Shown: one piece after another, positions 8,107 through 18,101 of the stretch
Layout of the letters: each line of letters begins with the position of its first letter
How positions within the stretch are numbered: the first letter of the stretch is position 1
Assembly (NCBI GenBank): GCA_025451115.1
Contig: JANWKZ010000033.1
Location: 1-35,548, forward strand
Origin: Bacteroidia bacterium
GTDB taxonomy: Bacteria; Bacteroidota; Bacteroidia; B-17B0; Aurantibacillaceae
Direction: 5' to 3'
DNA: 35,548 nucleotides
Translations under genes and position numbers: made by a program
The notes under the pieces: model-generated
Databases searched by the model: none
The model's input: the letters and a program-made list of their open reading frames with translations, nothing else
Told to the model about the DNA's origin: nothing

Positions 8107-9370
8107 TCAGAAATTCTTCGATACAAGTATAAATATACCGCAAATCAGTATCGGAAATACAGTAGGGCGGTAAAACATATAAAACATTTCCTAAAGGACG
8201 CAACAGGATACCTTTTTGAATGAAATAAGAAGATATTTTGTCAGCGAGTGAATTCATATAACCACTTTCTTCAGGGGTCTTTATCTCTATTGCGAGTATG
8301 GTTCCTCTATTTCTTACCGAAAGAACATGTTTACGGGTCTCTATTTTTGAAGCGAAATCTGCATGCAACGCCGAGATCCTTTCTATACTCTTCGTAGTTT
8401 CTTCCTTTTCCATAAGGTCCATACTTGCCAAAGCCGCAGCGCAGGCTGTTGGATTGGCCGTATAACTGTGGCCATGGAAGAAAGTTTTAGTTTTATCATC
8501 AGTTACATAAGCATCGTAAATGAATTGAGCACAGGCCGTAACACCTAGAGGCATTACTCCGCCGGTAATTCCCTTGCTGAGACAAATAATATCCGGCTTA
8601 TTTTGCAAATGATCGATGGCGAAGAATTTCCCGGTGCGACCAAAACCGGTCATCACTTCATCGGCAATACAAACAACTTTATTCTTTTTACAAATTGCGA
8701 TCAGCTCATCCAGATGTTTAGCTTCATACATTTTCATTCCGGCTGCACCCTGCACAAACGGTTCAAAAATAAAAGCGGCTACATTTTCTTTTGAAATAAA
8801 GCCTTGTAGTGATGCTCTCACGGAATCAAAATTCCCTTCATTGGGCAACGGAAGGCGTAAAACATCGAACAACAGAGGCGAAAAGGCGTTAGTAAACACA
8901 TTCCTCGCTCCCACACTCATTCCGCCAAAGGTGTCGCCATGATAGGCGTCCTCAAAGGCTATGATCTTAGTTCTTTGCTCACCTTTATTATTCCAATATT
9001 GCAAAGCCATTTTAAGGGCAACTTCCACAGAAGTACTTCCATCATCACTATAAAAAACCTTAGAAAAATTATCAGGCAAGTGACCCAATAGTCTTTCTGC
9101 CAATTGCACCGCTCCTGGATGCGTAAATCCACTGAAAATACTGTGTGCATTGGTCTTCAATTGTTCACTTACTTTCTGTGCAATGTATGGATGAGAATGC
9201 CCATGCAAATTCACCCACCACGAGGAAATCCCATCAATATATTTGTTCCCCTTCTCATCAAAATAGTAAGAGCCCTCCGACCGAACTATGTTGATCGGCT
9301 TTTCAGCATATTTTAGGTGAGTAAAGGGGTGCCAGATAAAGCGGCCGTCTTTTTCCTGTATTCCACTCAT
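8093..9370 (-). CDS. bioA: adenosylmethionine-8-amino-7-oxononanoate aminotransferase
   Basis: PLP enzyme that makes 7,8-diaminopelargonate in biotin synthesis using SAM as amino donor. The 425-residue length and motifs match BioA rather than generic class-III aminotransferases: IWHPFTHLKY at the N-terminus (W13), GISSWWVNLHGHSHP at 47-61, the phosphate-binding SDDGSTSVE, YHGDTFG near 143-149, the PLP aspartate D237 in ADEVMTGFGRTG, and the Schiff-base lysine K266 in LSKGITGG. The start overlaps the bioD stop by four bases (ATGA). The end overlaps the downstream transporter gene by 14 bases. Together with bioD this gives the two late pre-BioB steps; bioB, bioF and bioC are not in the window. 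Confidence 0.95.
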   Translation of the reverse strand: MSGIQEKDGRFIWHPFTHLKYAEKPINIVRSEGSYYFDEKGNKYIDGISSWWVNLHGHSHPYIAQKVSEQLKTNAHSIFSGFTHPGAVQLAERLLGHLPDNFSKVFYSDDGSTSVEVALKMALQYWNNKGEQRTKIIAFEDAYHGDTFGGMSVGARNVFTNAFSPLLFDVLRLPLPNEGNFDSVRASLQGFISKENVAAFIFEPFVQGAAGMKMYEAKHLDELIAICKKNKVVCIADEVMTGFGRTGKFFAIDHLQNKPDIICLSKGITGGVMPLGVTACAQFIYDAYVTDDKTKTFFHGHSYTANPTACAAALASMDLMEKEETTKSIERISALHADFASKIETRKHVLSVRNRGTILAIEIKTPEESGYMNSLADKISSYFIQKGILLRPLGNVLYVLPPYCISDTDLRYIYTCIEEFLNELK

Positions 9371-9984
9371 TTCAGTTTACCGGCGAAATAGGTGGCGTAT
9401 TTTTTAATGACGTCAGGCGTAATGGAAACCTCACGATTTATACGGCCCAACAAAGGAAATCCCGCGTTGGCCAGGATAATATTTTCCGAAGAAGTGTTCT
9501 CCGTACCTGTAAAGATGATACCCATTACTTTAATGCCCCTGCTTTTCAGCGCTTCACAGGATAAAAGCGTATGATTAATATTTCCGAGGTAATTCTGAGA
9601 TACAAGTATCGTCTCTGCGTCCAGTTTTTTGATCAGGTCGGCCATAAAATACTTTTCATTGATCGGAACCATGAGTCCCCCGGCGCCTTCAATAATAAGT
9701 GTTCTATCGGTTTTAGGTAAATTAATGGCGTCAAAATCGATCGCCTTTCCTTCGGCGGAAGCCGCGGAATGCGGAGCCACATAGGCATCGAAACGGTAAG
9801 CTTCCGGATGAACAGTTGTCACACCATTCGTAACCAGTCTTTTTATCTTCTCGCTATCGCTGCCAAAGGCAGCTCCCGTCTGTATAGGCTTCCAGTAATC
9901 TGCTCCCAATCCCTCTGCAAGAACTGCAGATACCACGGTCTTACCAACATCAGTTCCAATACCTGTAATAAATATTTTTCTCAT
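9367..9984 (-). CDS. bioD: dethiobiotin synthetase
   Basis: ATP-dependent carboxylase that closes the ureido ring of dethiobiotin from diaminopelargonate and CO2. The 205 residues begin with a P-loop GIGTDVGKT at 8-16, then DYWKPIQTG near 29-37 with the substrate lysine, PEAYRFDAYVAPHSAA, and EGAGGLMVP around 99-107, all typical of BioD. It follows the DUF6913-type gene after a 23-base gap and overlaps bioA (ATGA), so the two enzymes are translated together and in pathway-adjacent order. No separate promoter is evident in the gap, although the AT-rich 9985-10007 stretch is too short to exclude one. Confidence 0.95.
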   Translation of the reverse strand: MRKIFITGIGTDVGKTVVSAVLAEGLGADYWKPIQTGAAFGSDSEKIKRLVTNGVTTVHPEAYRFDAYVAPHSAASAEGKAIDFDAINLPKTDRTLIIEGAGGLMVPINEKYFMADLIKKLDAETILVSQNYLGNINHTLLSCEALKSRGIKVMGIIFTGTENTSSENIILANAGFPLLGRINREVSITPDVIKKYATYFAGKLK

Positions 9985-10007
9985 ATGAGTGCCTGTAAAT
10001 TATACAA

Positions 10008-13082
<3,075 letters not shown>

Positions 13083-13083
<1 letters not shown>

Positions 13084-13616
13084 TGGCTTCAGCTTTTGGG
13101 CACGCTTTCGCCGCGGTAGCGATCGGAAATTCTTACGCTAAAAACACAGCTAACCTTAAATTCTTGTTACTTGGTGTGTTCTGTTCTGTTTTCCCCGACG
13201 CGGATGTCATTACTTTCAATCTTGGCATAGATTACCTGAGTTTCTGGGGGCACCGCGGATTCACGCATTCGCTTGTTTTTGCCGTATTGTTTTCATTCCT
13301 GATCACTTTTCTCTTTTACCGCAAGGATTTTTTCAAAGGCATCGCCTGGAAATATGTGCTGTTCTTTTTTGTATGCACTGCTTCACACGGTTTCTTTGAT
13401 GCCTTAACAAGCGGGGGCGAAGGAGTGGCTTTTTTTGCACCATTCGATAACGACCGTTATTTCCTTCCCTGGCGCCCCATCAAGGTCTCTCCCATCGGAG
13501 CCGGTCGCTTTTTCAGTGAGTGGGGATTAAAAGTACTTCTGAGCGAATTGATCTGGATAGGTGTACCGGGGCTGATCTACATGTACCTGGTGCGACTGGC
13601 CAGGAAAGGACGTTAA
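13083..13616 (+). CDS. membrane-bound metal-dependent hydrolase, DUF457/YdjM-like
   Basis: Integral membrane protein of 177 residues from the YdjM/DUF457 family. Putative metal ligands sit in the expected order: H7 in FGHAFAA, the acidic PDAD at 38-41, GHRGFTHS at 56-63, and a SHGFFDALT motif with H102 and D106. About four hydrophobic segments separate them. E. coli YdjM is LexA-regulated, but the reaction catalysed by the family is unproven. The gene starts on the last base of the preceding stop (TAATG). Its TAA stop and the TAA stop of the convergent rsmF-like gene lie in the same TTAA tetranucleotide at 13613-13616. Confidence 0.85.
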
Positions 13617-14986
13617 AACACTTCCTTCAGGATGCGCCAGTCGGCCGGGTAATAGTTATTGATCCGGTTCCCGAGATTTTTGAACCATCCTAATCCGTTT
13701 CCTTTATAAGTGAGTAACTCGAAACCTTTTTGTTTAGAATCAAGTGTAAAGGGTTGTTTTCTTAAAAATTTCAGCGCGGTTTCCTTATCAACCTCTGCTT
13801 TTTGAATTTTATCTGAAAGACAGCTGAGATAAGCGGAATATGGATGCGGGATAAAATCTTTCCCTTTAACCTGCCCGGCGTGAATAGGCATTTTTTTGAG
13901 CTTGAGCGTTGAAAGTGCTTTTATTTCTTCTGAAACGGAAGCATGGTGACCTACTATCTCTTCGCCTTGCTTTGTGAACTGGAGGTTTTCTGACGAGATC
14001 AATTGTTCTAAAAGTTGAGATTCAGCTGCTGAAAGCCCAGGCGTTGGAGCATATTTTTTGCTATGTCGGGCCGACTGAGATGCTGAAACGAGTTCAGCAT
14101 GACCCGCCATTTTTCTAAAGCAAGAAAGGAAAAAACCCTCGCCTTGCAATAAATGCGGAAAGAAGCGATATCCAAACCCGCCATCCTTACTTTTTACTTC
14201 TACAATTCCCCGGTGCGCCTGTAGTTTGAGTTGGATAGGTTCCAAGCCAAGTTCTTTTACAAGTTTATCGCAAACAATTTCGTTCTCTTCTTCGGAGTAG
14301 GAACAGGTGCTGTAGATCAAGATCCCGTTTTCCTTTAATGAGTGAATTAGATCATGTAAAATTCTTTGCTGACGTAAACTGCAATGCTTTACATTTTCTT
14401 CGCTCCAGTGTTCAACTGCGTCTTCCTGTTTTCTGAACAAACCGGAACCACTGCAGGGAGCATCTACCACCATCAGATCAAAGAAATTCGACAGACGAGA
14501 GAAATCCTTCGGGTCATTATTACTGACTACGCTATTGATAGCTCCCCATTTTACCATATTATGCACCAGCACAGGAACTCTTGTGCTTATCACTTCATTA
14601 CTCACCAGCAGGCTTTCTTGATTCAACACAGCAGCAAGCAAAGTACTTTTTCCACCGGGCGCGGCGCAAGCATCGAGAGCAATTATTTTTTTAGAAAGGT
14701 CCATGGTTTGCCGAACGGCTTCCTCCACAAACATAGAGCTGGCCTCCTGCACATAATAACAACCGGCGTGGAAAAGTGGGTCGTTCGTGAAAACAGGACG
14801 TGCCAGCAAATAGAAAGCATGCTCCGACCAGGGAACTTTATCGCCTTTAACAAGATCGCAATCCGGTTTCAAGGGATTGACACGGATAGAAACCGGTGTC
14901 GATCTCTCATGAGCCTCGAGGAACGGCCCGCTTTTTAGAGCAAACTTCTCTTCAAGTTCTTTAAGTAATGATTCAGGAAAATGCAC
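13613..14986 (-). CDS. rsmF: 16S rRNA (cytosine-5) methyltransferase, RsmF/YebU-like
   Basis: SAM-dependent m5C methyltransferase of the NOL1/NOP2/Sun family, acting on 16S rRNA. Motif I is DACAAPGGKST (105-115); the two catalytic cysteines are C178 in DAPCSGSG and C228 in STCSYSEEENE. A C-terminal domain (about 320-457) with HPYSAYLS and YYPADWRIL is of the RsmF type. Between the catalytic and C-terminal domains, residues about 295-310 (GHAELVSASQSARHSK) come from a palindromic DNA repeat read in frame. The start is GTG at 14986, overlapping the ispE end by 14 bases; no better start is visible. The stop shares TTAA with the convergent gene. RsmF versus RsmB is decided by the C-terminal region and absence of a NusB domain. 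Confidence 0.88.
   Translation of the reverse strand: MHFPESLLKELEEKFALKSGPFLEAHERSTPVSIRVNPLKPDCDLVKGDKVPWSEHAFYLLARPVFTNDPLFHAGCYYVQEASSMFVEEAVRQTMDLSKKIIALDACAAPGGKSTLLAAVLNQESLLVSNEVISTRVPVLVHNMVKWGAINSVVSNNDPKDFSRLSNFFDLMVVDAPCSGSGLFRKQEDAVEHWSEENVKHCSLRQQRILHDLIHSLKENGILIYSTCSYSEEENEIVCDKLVKELGLEPIQLKLQAHRGIVEVKSKDGGFGYRFFPHLLQGEGFFLSCFRKMAGHAELVSASQSARHSKKYAPTPGLSAAESQLLEQLISSENLQFTKQGEEIVGHHASVSEEIKALSTLKLKKMPIHAGQVKGKDFIPHPYSAYLSCLSDKIQKAEVDKETALKFLRKQPFTLDSKQKGFELLTYKGNGLGWFKNLGNRINNYYPADWRILKEVF
14065..14100. repeat. palindromic repeat inserted in frame within the rsmF-like gene
   Basis: Two adjacent hairpins: GTCGG-g-CCGAC at 14065-14075, then ATGCTGAA (14080-14087) and TTCAGCAT (14093-14100) around the five-base loop ACGAG. 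On the coding strand it reads as HAELVSAS in frame. The same ATGCTGAACTCGTTTCAGCAT core is, to my recollection, an interspersed repeat found many times in Bacteroidota genomes, where it is usually intergenic. Only one copy was found by eye in this window. Confidence 0.65.
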
Positions 14987-15806
14987 CGCCGCGGATTATG
15001 TACTCAGATGGGAAACCAAATTCTTTCAGATCCTGTTCCTTATTGAAAATTCCAAAGACGGAACTACCGCTGCCACTCATCGAAGCATACGAAGCCCCAC
15101 TCTCGTAGAACTTACTTTTAATATTCTCTAACTCAGGGAAACGAAAAAAAATATTCCGCTCAAAATCGTTGGTGAGTTTTTCCTTCCAGTTTTTTGGCCC
15201 TTCTCCTATCACCTGTTTTAGATCGTGTTTAGGTTTTGCAGGGATAATTCCCCGGTAAGCCTCGGCAGTATTGCTGTGAATGGCAGGATAAACAACCACA
15301 AAGTAAGTCCCGCGAAGATCCAGCTTTGAAGAGCTGAACACATCGCCCCTATCCTGCGCGAAAACCGGTTTGTTCTCAATAAAAAAAGCACAATCGCTGC
15401 CTAATTCAGAAGCGATCTTCAGTTTTTCGGCATGAGGCATTTTCAGGTCAAATTTCCGGTTAAGCAATTCAATGAAAAAAGCGGCATCCGAAGAGCCCCC
15501 GCCCAATCCGGCTCCGGTGGGAATGGTCTTGTGTAAATGTACTTTTGCAGGAGGCAGGTTGAATTTCTCATCAAGCAAACGGTAAGCCTTGCTCACAAGA
15601 TTATTTTTCGCGCTGCCGAGTTTTATGCCGGTGATGGCCAGGCTGACCTTGTCAGCCCCCTTACGGTAGGCTCTGTTCTCAATGGTCTCCAGCGCGTCGT
15701 GCCAGCCAATGGGATAGAACAGGGTTTGAATATTGTGAAAGCCGTCGGAACGTTTTTCGGTAATATTCAGCCCAAGGTTTATCTTTGCGTTCGGAAAGCA
15801 GATCAC
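14973..15806 (-). CDS. ispE: 4-diphosphocytidyl-2-C-methyl-D-erythritol kinase
   Basis: GHMP-family kinase of the non-mevalonate isoprenoid pathway, phosphorylating CDP-methylerythritol. With the GTG start at 15806 it has 277 residues opening MICFPNAKINLGLNI, the usual N-terminus of the family. The catalytic pair is K8 and D107; the ATP loop PTGAGLGGGSSDA spans about 96-108, and the C-terminal GHMP motif SMSGSGSSVFGIF is present. A longer start at 15854 exists, but it would add 16 unconserved residues and overlap the Sua5 gene by 48 bases. Its end overlaps the rsmF-like gene by 14 bases, so the two form a pair. Its GTG directly abuts the ATG of the divergent gene at 15807, and any promoter must lie inside that gene. 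Confidence 0.94.
   Translation of the reverse strand: MICFPNAKINLGLNITEKRSDGFHNIQTLFYPIGWHDALETIENRAYRKGADKVSLAITGIKLGSAKNNLVSKAYRLLDEKFNLPPAKVHLHKTIPTGAGLGGGSSDAAFFIELLNRKFDLKMPHAEKLKIASELGSDCAFFIENKPVFAQDRGDVFSSSKLDLRGTYFVVVYPAIHSNTAEAYRGIIPAKPKHDLKQVIGEGPKNWKEKLTNDFERNIFFRFPELENIKSKFYESGASYASMSGSGSSVFGIFNKEQDLKEFGFPSEYIIRGGAFS
15780..15787 (+). promoter_or_regulatory. exact -7 element TATCTTTG for the Sua5 gene, inside ispE
   Basis: TATCTTTG matches TAnnTTTG and lies 19 bases before the ATG at 15807. It is entirely within the first codons of ispE on the opposite strand, as expected since the two genes have no intergenic space. No TTG -33 is at the expected distance. Confidence 0.45.
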
Positions 15807-16751
15807 ATGTCGAAAATCGGAATAGATATTGAAAAAGCCAAACAAATCCTGCAAAATGGAGGTTTGGTGGCTATTCCTACCGAAACAGTGTATGGCTTGG
15901 CCGCCAACGCGTTGGATAAGGATGCCGTACTAAAGATCTTTGAAGTAAAGAACCGACCGCATTTCGACCCACTGATCATCCATACAAACAGCCTGGAAAA
16001 AGCAAAATTATGGGTTACAGAGTTTCCAAAATGGGCAGAAAAACTGGCAAACGCCTTCTGGCCCGGCCCGCTTACCATTTTACTACCAAAAAGAAATATA
16101 CCTGATATTGTTACTTCAGGGCTCGAACAGGTGGCTTTGCGTATCCCTAACCATCGATTAACGCTCGACCTCCTGGAGGCGCTTGATTTTCCTTTGGCCG
16201 CTCCCAGTGCCAATCCTTTTGGGTACGTGAGTCCTACTAAGCCCGTGCACGTCTCAGCCCAATTACAGGATAAAGTAGATTACATTATGGACGGCGGCGA
16301 CTGCGAGGTGGGCATTGAATCTACGATCGTTGGCATGGAGGATGGAAAGCTTTGTGTTTTCAGGCTGGGCGGATTGGCCATCGAGGATATTGAAAAGGTT
16401 GCGGGCAAAGTAGAGATCCGACTCAACCAATCTTCGAACCCTAAAGCTCCGGGTATGTTGAAGAACCATTATGCTCCTAAAAAGCCCTTAGTCATCGGCG
16501 ATATAGCTTCTTTACTGAAAGAGCATTCTTCCAAAAAGATCGGTGTGATATCTTTCAAAACAGATTTCGGCCAAAAACAACAGCAGGTACTTTCTAAAAA
16601 AGGCGACCTAAGTGAGGCCGCGCATAATTTATTTTCGGCCATAAGGACTTTAGATGATTCGGATGTTGAGTTGATCGTTGCCGAACGATTTCCTGACGAT
16701 CTACTGGGAAGAGCAATTAACGACCGCCTTGAGCGGGCAGCTGCGAAATAA
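15807..16751 (+). CDS. tsaC: L-threonylcarbamoyladenylate synthase, Sua5 type
   Basis: Makes threonylcarbamoyl-AMP from threonine, bicarbonate and ATP for t6A37 tRNA modification. The 314 residues have an N-terminal YrdC domain with GLVAIPTETVYGLA at 19-32, the KNRP motif at about 48-51 followed by FDPLIIH, and ANPFGYVSPT. A C-terminal Sua5 domain of about 110 residues (after roughly 205) makes it the long Sua5 form rather than short TsaC. KAPGMLKNHYAP is the linker motif that Sua5 proteins share. The frame is open well upstream (to 15537), but MSKIGIDIEKAKQIL gives the expected N-terminus, and the extension would be antisense to ispE. Followed by a 160-base gap with repeats. Confidence 0.94.
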   Translation: MSKIGIDIEKAKQILQNGGLVAIPTETVYGLAANALDKDAVLKIFEVKNRPHFDPLIIHTNSLEKAKLWVTEFPKWAEKLANAFWPGPLTILLPKRNIPDIVTSGLEQVALRIPNHRLTLDLLEALDFPLAAPSANPFGYVSPTKPVHVSAQLQDKVDYIMDGGDCEVGIESTIVGMEDGKLCVFRLGGLAIEDIEKVAGKVEIRLNQSSNPKAPGMLKNHYAPKKPLVIGDIASLLKEHSSKKIGVISFKTDFGQKQQQVLSKKGDLSEAAHNLFSAIRTLDDSDVELIVAERFPDDLLGRAINDRLERAAAK

Positions 16752-16860
16752 AAGAGGTTTACGAAAGCAGCAGGAACCATCCCGATATACATCGGAACAG
16801 GCGCCGAAAACAGCTAAGGAGGCAGCCCACAGAGGTCACAGAGAACAGCCATAAAAGAAA

Positions 16861-16880
16861 AAGGAGCTCTGTAGCTCCTT
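16861..16880 (-). terminator. rho-independent terminator of the DUF2795 gene
   Basis: A perfect eight-base stem (AAGGAGCT / AGCTCCTT) with a four-base loop. Read on the minus strand it is followed by TTTTTCTTTT, so it suits the minus-strand gene ending at 16912. On the plus strand the following bases (ATAACTTTTAAC) make a poorer terminator for the Sua5 gene, though it might work in both directions. It is also one end of a heptad repeat run. Confidence 0.75.
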
Positions 16881-16908
16881 ATAACTTTTAACTTATTACT
16901 TCTAACTT
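16874..16908. repeat. heptad-phased tandem repeat, unit NNNNCTT (element A)
   Basis: Five consecutive seven-base units begin at 16874, 16881, 16888, 16895 and 16902, each ending in CTT; four of them fit NTNACTT. The first unit is the right arm of the terminator stem. The left side (16853-16868, AAAAGAAAAAGGAGCT) can pair imperfectly with the first units, extending the hairpin. The ten bases GCTCCTTATA also occur in element B at 22792. Confidence 0.7.
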
Positions 16909-16911
16909 CCC

Positions 16912-17133
16912 TTAATATTCATCTTCATTAAAGAAGAAGTCGTCCTTGGAAGGATAATCGGGCCATATTTCTTCTATGGTCTCATAAGATTCTCCTTCGT
17001 CTTCTATCTCCTGCAGGTTTTCTATTACTTCCATGGGTGCACCCGAGCGCATGGCAAAATCGATCAACTCGTCTTTTGTCGCCGGCCAGGGCGCATCTTC
17101 TAACCACGATGCCAATTCAAGTGTCCAATACAT
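16912..17133 (-). CDS. DUF2795-like small acidic protein of Bacteroidota
   Basis: A 73-residue, strongly acidic protein (MYWTLELASWLEDAPWPATKDELIDFA...). I recognise it as a short family conserved nearly universally in Bacteroidota and annotated DUF2795; the ATKDELIDFAMRSGAPMEVIENL segment resembles the helical domain of that family. The tail is aspartate and glutamate rich (PSKDDFFFNEDEY). Function is unknown. Unlike its neighbours it has a good Shine-Dalgarno (AAGGAGAG, six bases before the ATG), which suggests strong or separately tuned translation. A clear terminator follows at 16861-16880, so it is probably monocistronic. Confidence 0.85.
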   Translation of the reverse strand: MYWTLELASWLEDAPWPATKDELIDFAMRSGAPMEVIENLQEIEDEGESYETIEEIWPDYPSKDDFFFNEDEY

Positions 17134-17139
17134 AAAATT

Positions 17140-17147
17140 CTCTCCTT
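17140..17147 (-). promoter_or_regulatory. unusually strong Shine-Dalgarno (AAGGAGAG)
   Basis: On the minus strand AAGGAGAG is followed by six bases and the ATG at 17133. Bacteroidota generally make little use of Shine-Dalgarno pairing and no other start in the window shows so good a match, so this one is worth marking. It confirms the start of the 73-residue gene. Confidence 0.55.
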
Positions 17148-17297
17148 TCGGGGTTTCCGGGGGTAATTTCCTCCTCGACCCTCAATTTTGTGCAAAACAA
17201 TAAAATTTTTCATTGTTTCCACTATTTTTAGAGAATTTTAATTAACTGGATATAAACAATTTAGAAGAATGTAAGGCTCCCGGAGGCCTCAGCGGCC

Positions 17298-17969
17298 CTA
17301 GTTGATCGAATCCAGCTTCTTCTTAACTACCTCTACGACCTTTTTCTGGGCTTCGATCTCTGTCTTTTTGGTCTCAATGTCCTTTTTGTTCTTCTCTATA
17401 TCCTCCTTGGCCTTTTTGATCTTCTCTTCGTAGTTCTTGATATCGTTCTCAAGGTCCTTATTGTCCTTTTCCAGGTCTTTTTGCTTGTCTTGCAGCTTTA
17501 CCAACATTTTGTTCTGCTCTTTCCATTGGTCTTCTACAAACTCCTTCGAGGTTTTAACAGCCCATTCTTTTATCAGCTTTTTCATAAAGTCGGCCTCCTT
17601 GCCATGACTGCCAGAGCTTACATAATCCCCACCCATATCAACGGCTACCGACATTTCCACCGATTTATCACTTTTCTTTTCTTCAAATTTGGTATATACA
17701 TCCATCGGGTTATTGGAGAGTTCTTTGAACTTCACATTATCAAAAAAATGCTCGTTGCCTTTGTCCTTATGGTCGCCATAGCCGAAGTCCTTCATTTTGC
17801 TTTTCCATTCTTTCTGCACCTTGTTGATGTCTTCTACAAAAACAGTGACTTTAAAGGCATTATGACTGCCGCTGCTAAAGCTTTCGCTGGATTCCTTGAT
17901 CTTCACCTCCTGGGCTAAAAGACCCGCGCAGATCATTACAAAAGCTACTGAAAGTATTTTCTTTACCAT
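17298..17969 (-). CDS. exported protein with long C-terminal coiled coil, function unknown
   Basis: A protein of 223 residues with a Sec signal (MVKKILSVAFVMICAGLLAQ). A small globular part follows (about 20-140), with HNAFKVTVFVEDINKVQKEWKSKMKDFG, and then about 75 residues of almost uninterrupted Lys/Glu/Asp coiled coil (from roughly residue 145 to the end). It has no sorting tail, cysteine or lipobox, so it is likely periplasmic. It stands between the DUF2795 gene and the large M1 peptidase, all on the minus strand, with its own upstream gap containing a -7-like TATATTTA about 20 bases before the ATG. I do not recognise the family. Confidence 0.75.
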   Translation of the reverse strand: MVKKILSVAFVMICAGLLAQEVKIKESSESFSSGSHNAFKVTVFVEDINKVQKEWKSKMKDFGYGDHKDKGNEHFFDNVKFKELSNNPMDVYTKFEEKKSDKSVEMSVAVDMGGDYVSSGSHGKEADFMKKLIKEWAVKTSKEFVEDQWKEQNKMLVKLQDKQKDLEKDNKDLENDIKNYEEKIKKAKEDIEKNKKDIETKKTEIEAQKKVVEVVKKKLDSIN

Positions 17970-18047
17970 GGTTCGTTGTTTTTATTGGTTAAATATAGAA
18001 AATTAATACAAACCTTATGCCACCCGTTATGCTTTACACAATTCCAA

Positions 18048-18080
18048 TAAAAAAGTCCATCCGCATGGCGAAAGGACTTT
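18048..18080 (-). terminator. rho-independent terminator of the large M1 peptidase gene
   Basis: On the minus strand AAAGTCC (18080-18074) pairs with GGACTTT (18058-18052) and runs into TTTATT; the 15-base loop holds a small nested CGC/GCG pair. The T-run lies on the minus side only, so it terminates the gene ending at 18102 and separates it from the coiled-coil gene. Confidence 0.75.
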
Positions 18081-18101
18081 CAAACTCAATCGATTAAGAA
18101 C

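Noticed and set aside
15537-15806. An open frame extending the Sua5 gene 90 codons upstream
   Set aside because: It is antisense to the well-conserved part of ispE, and the YrdC domain begins normally at the ATG at 15807.
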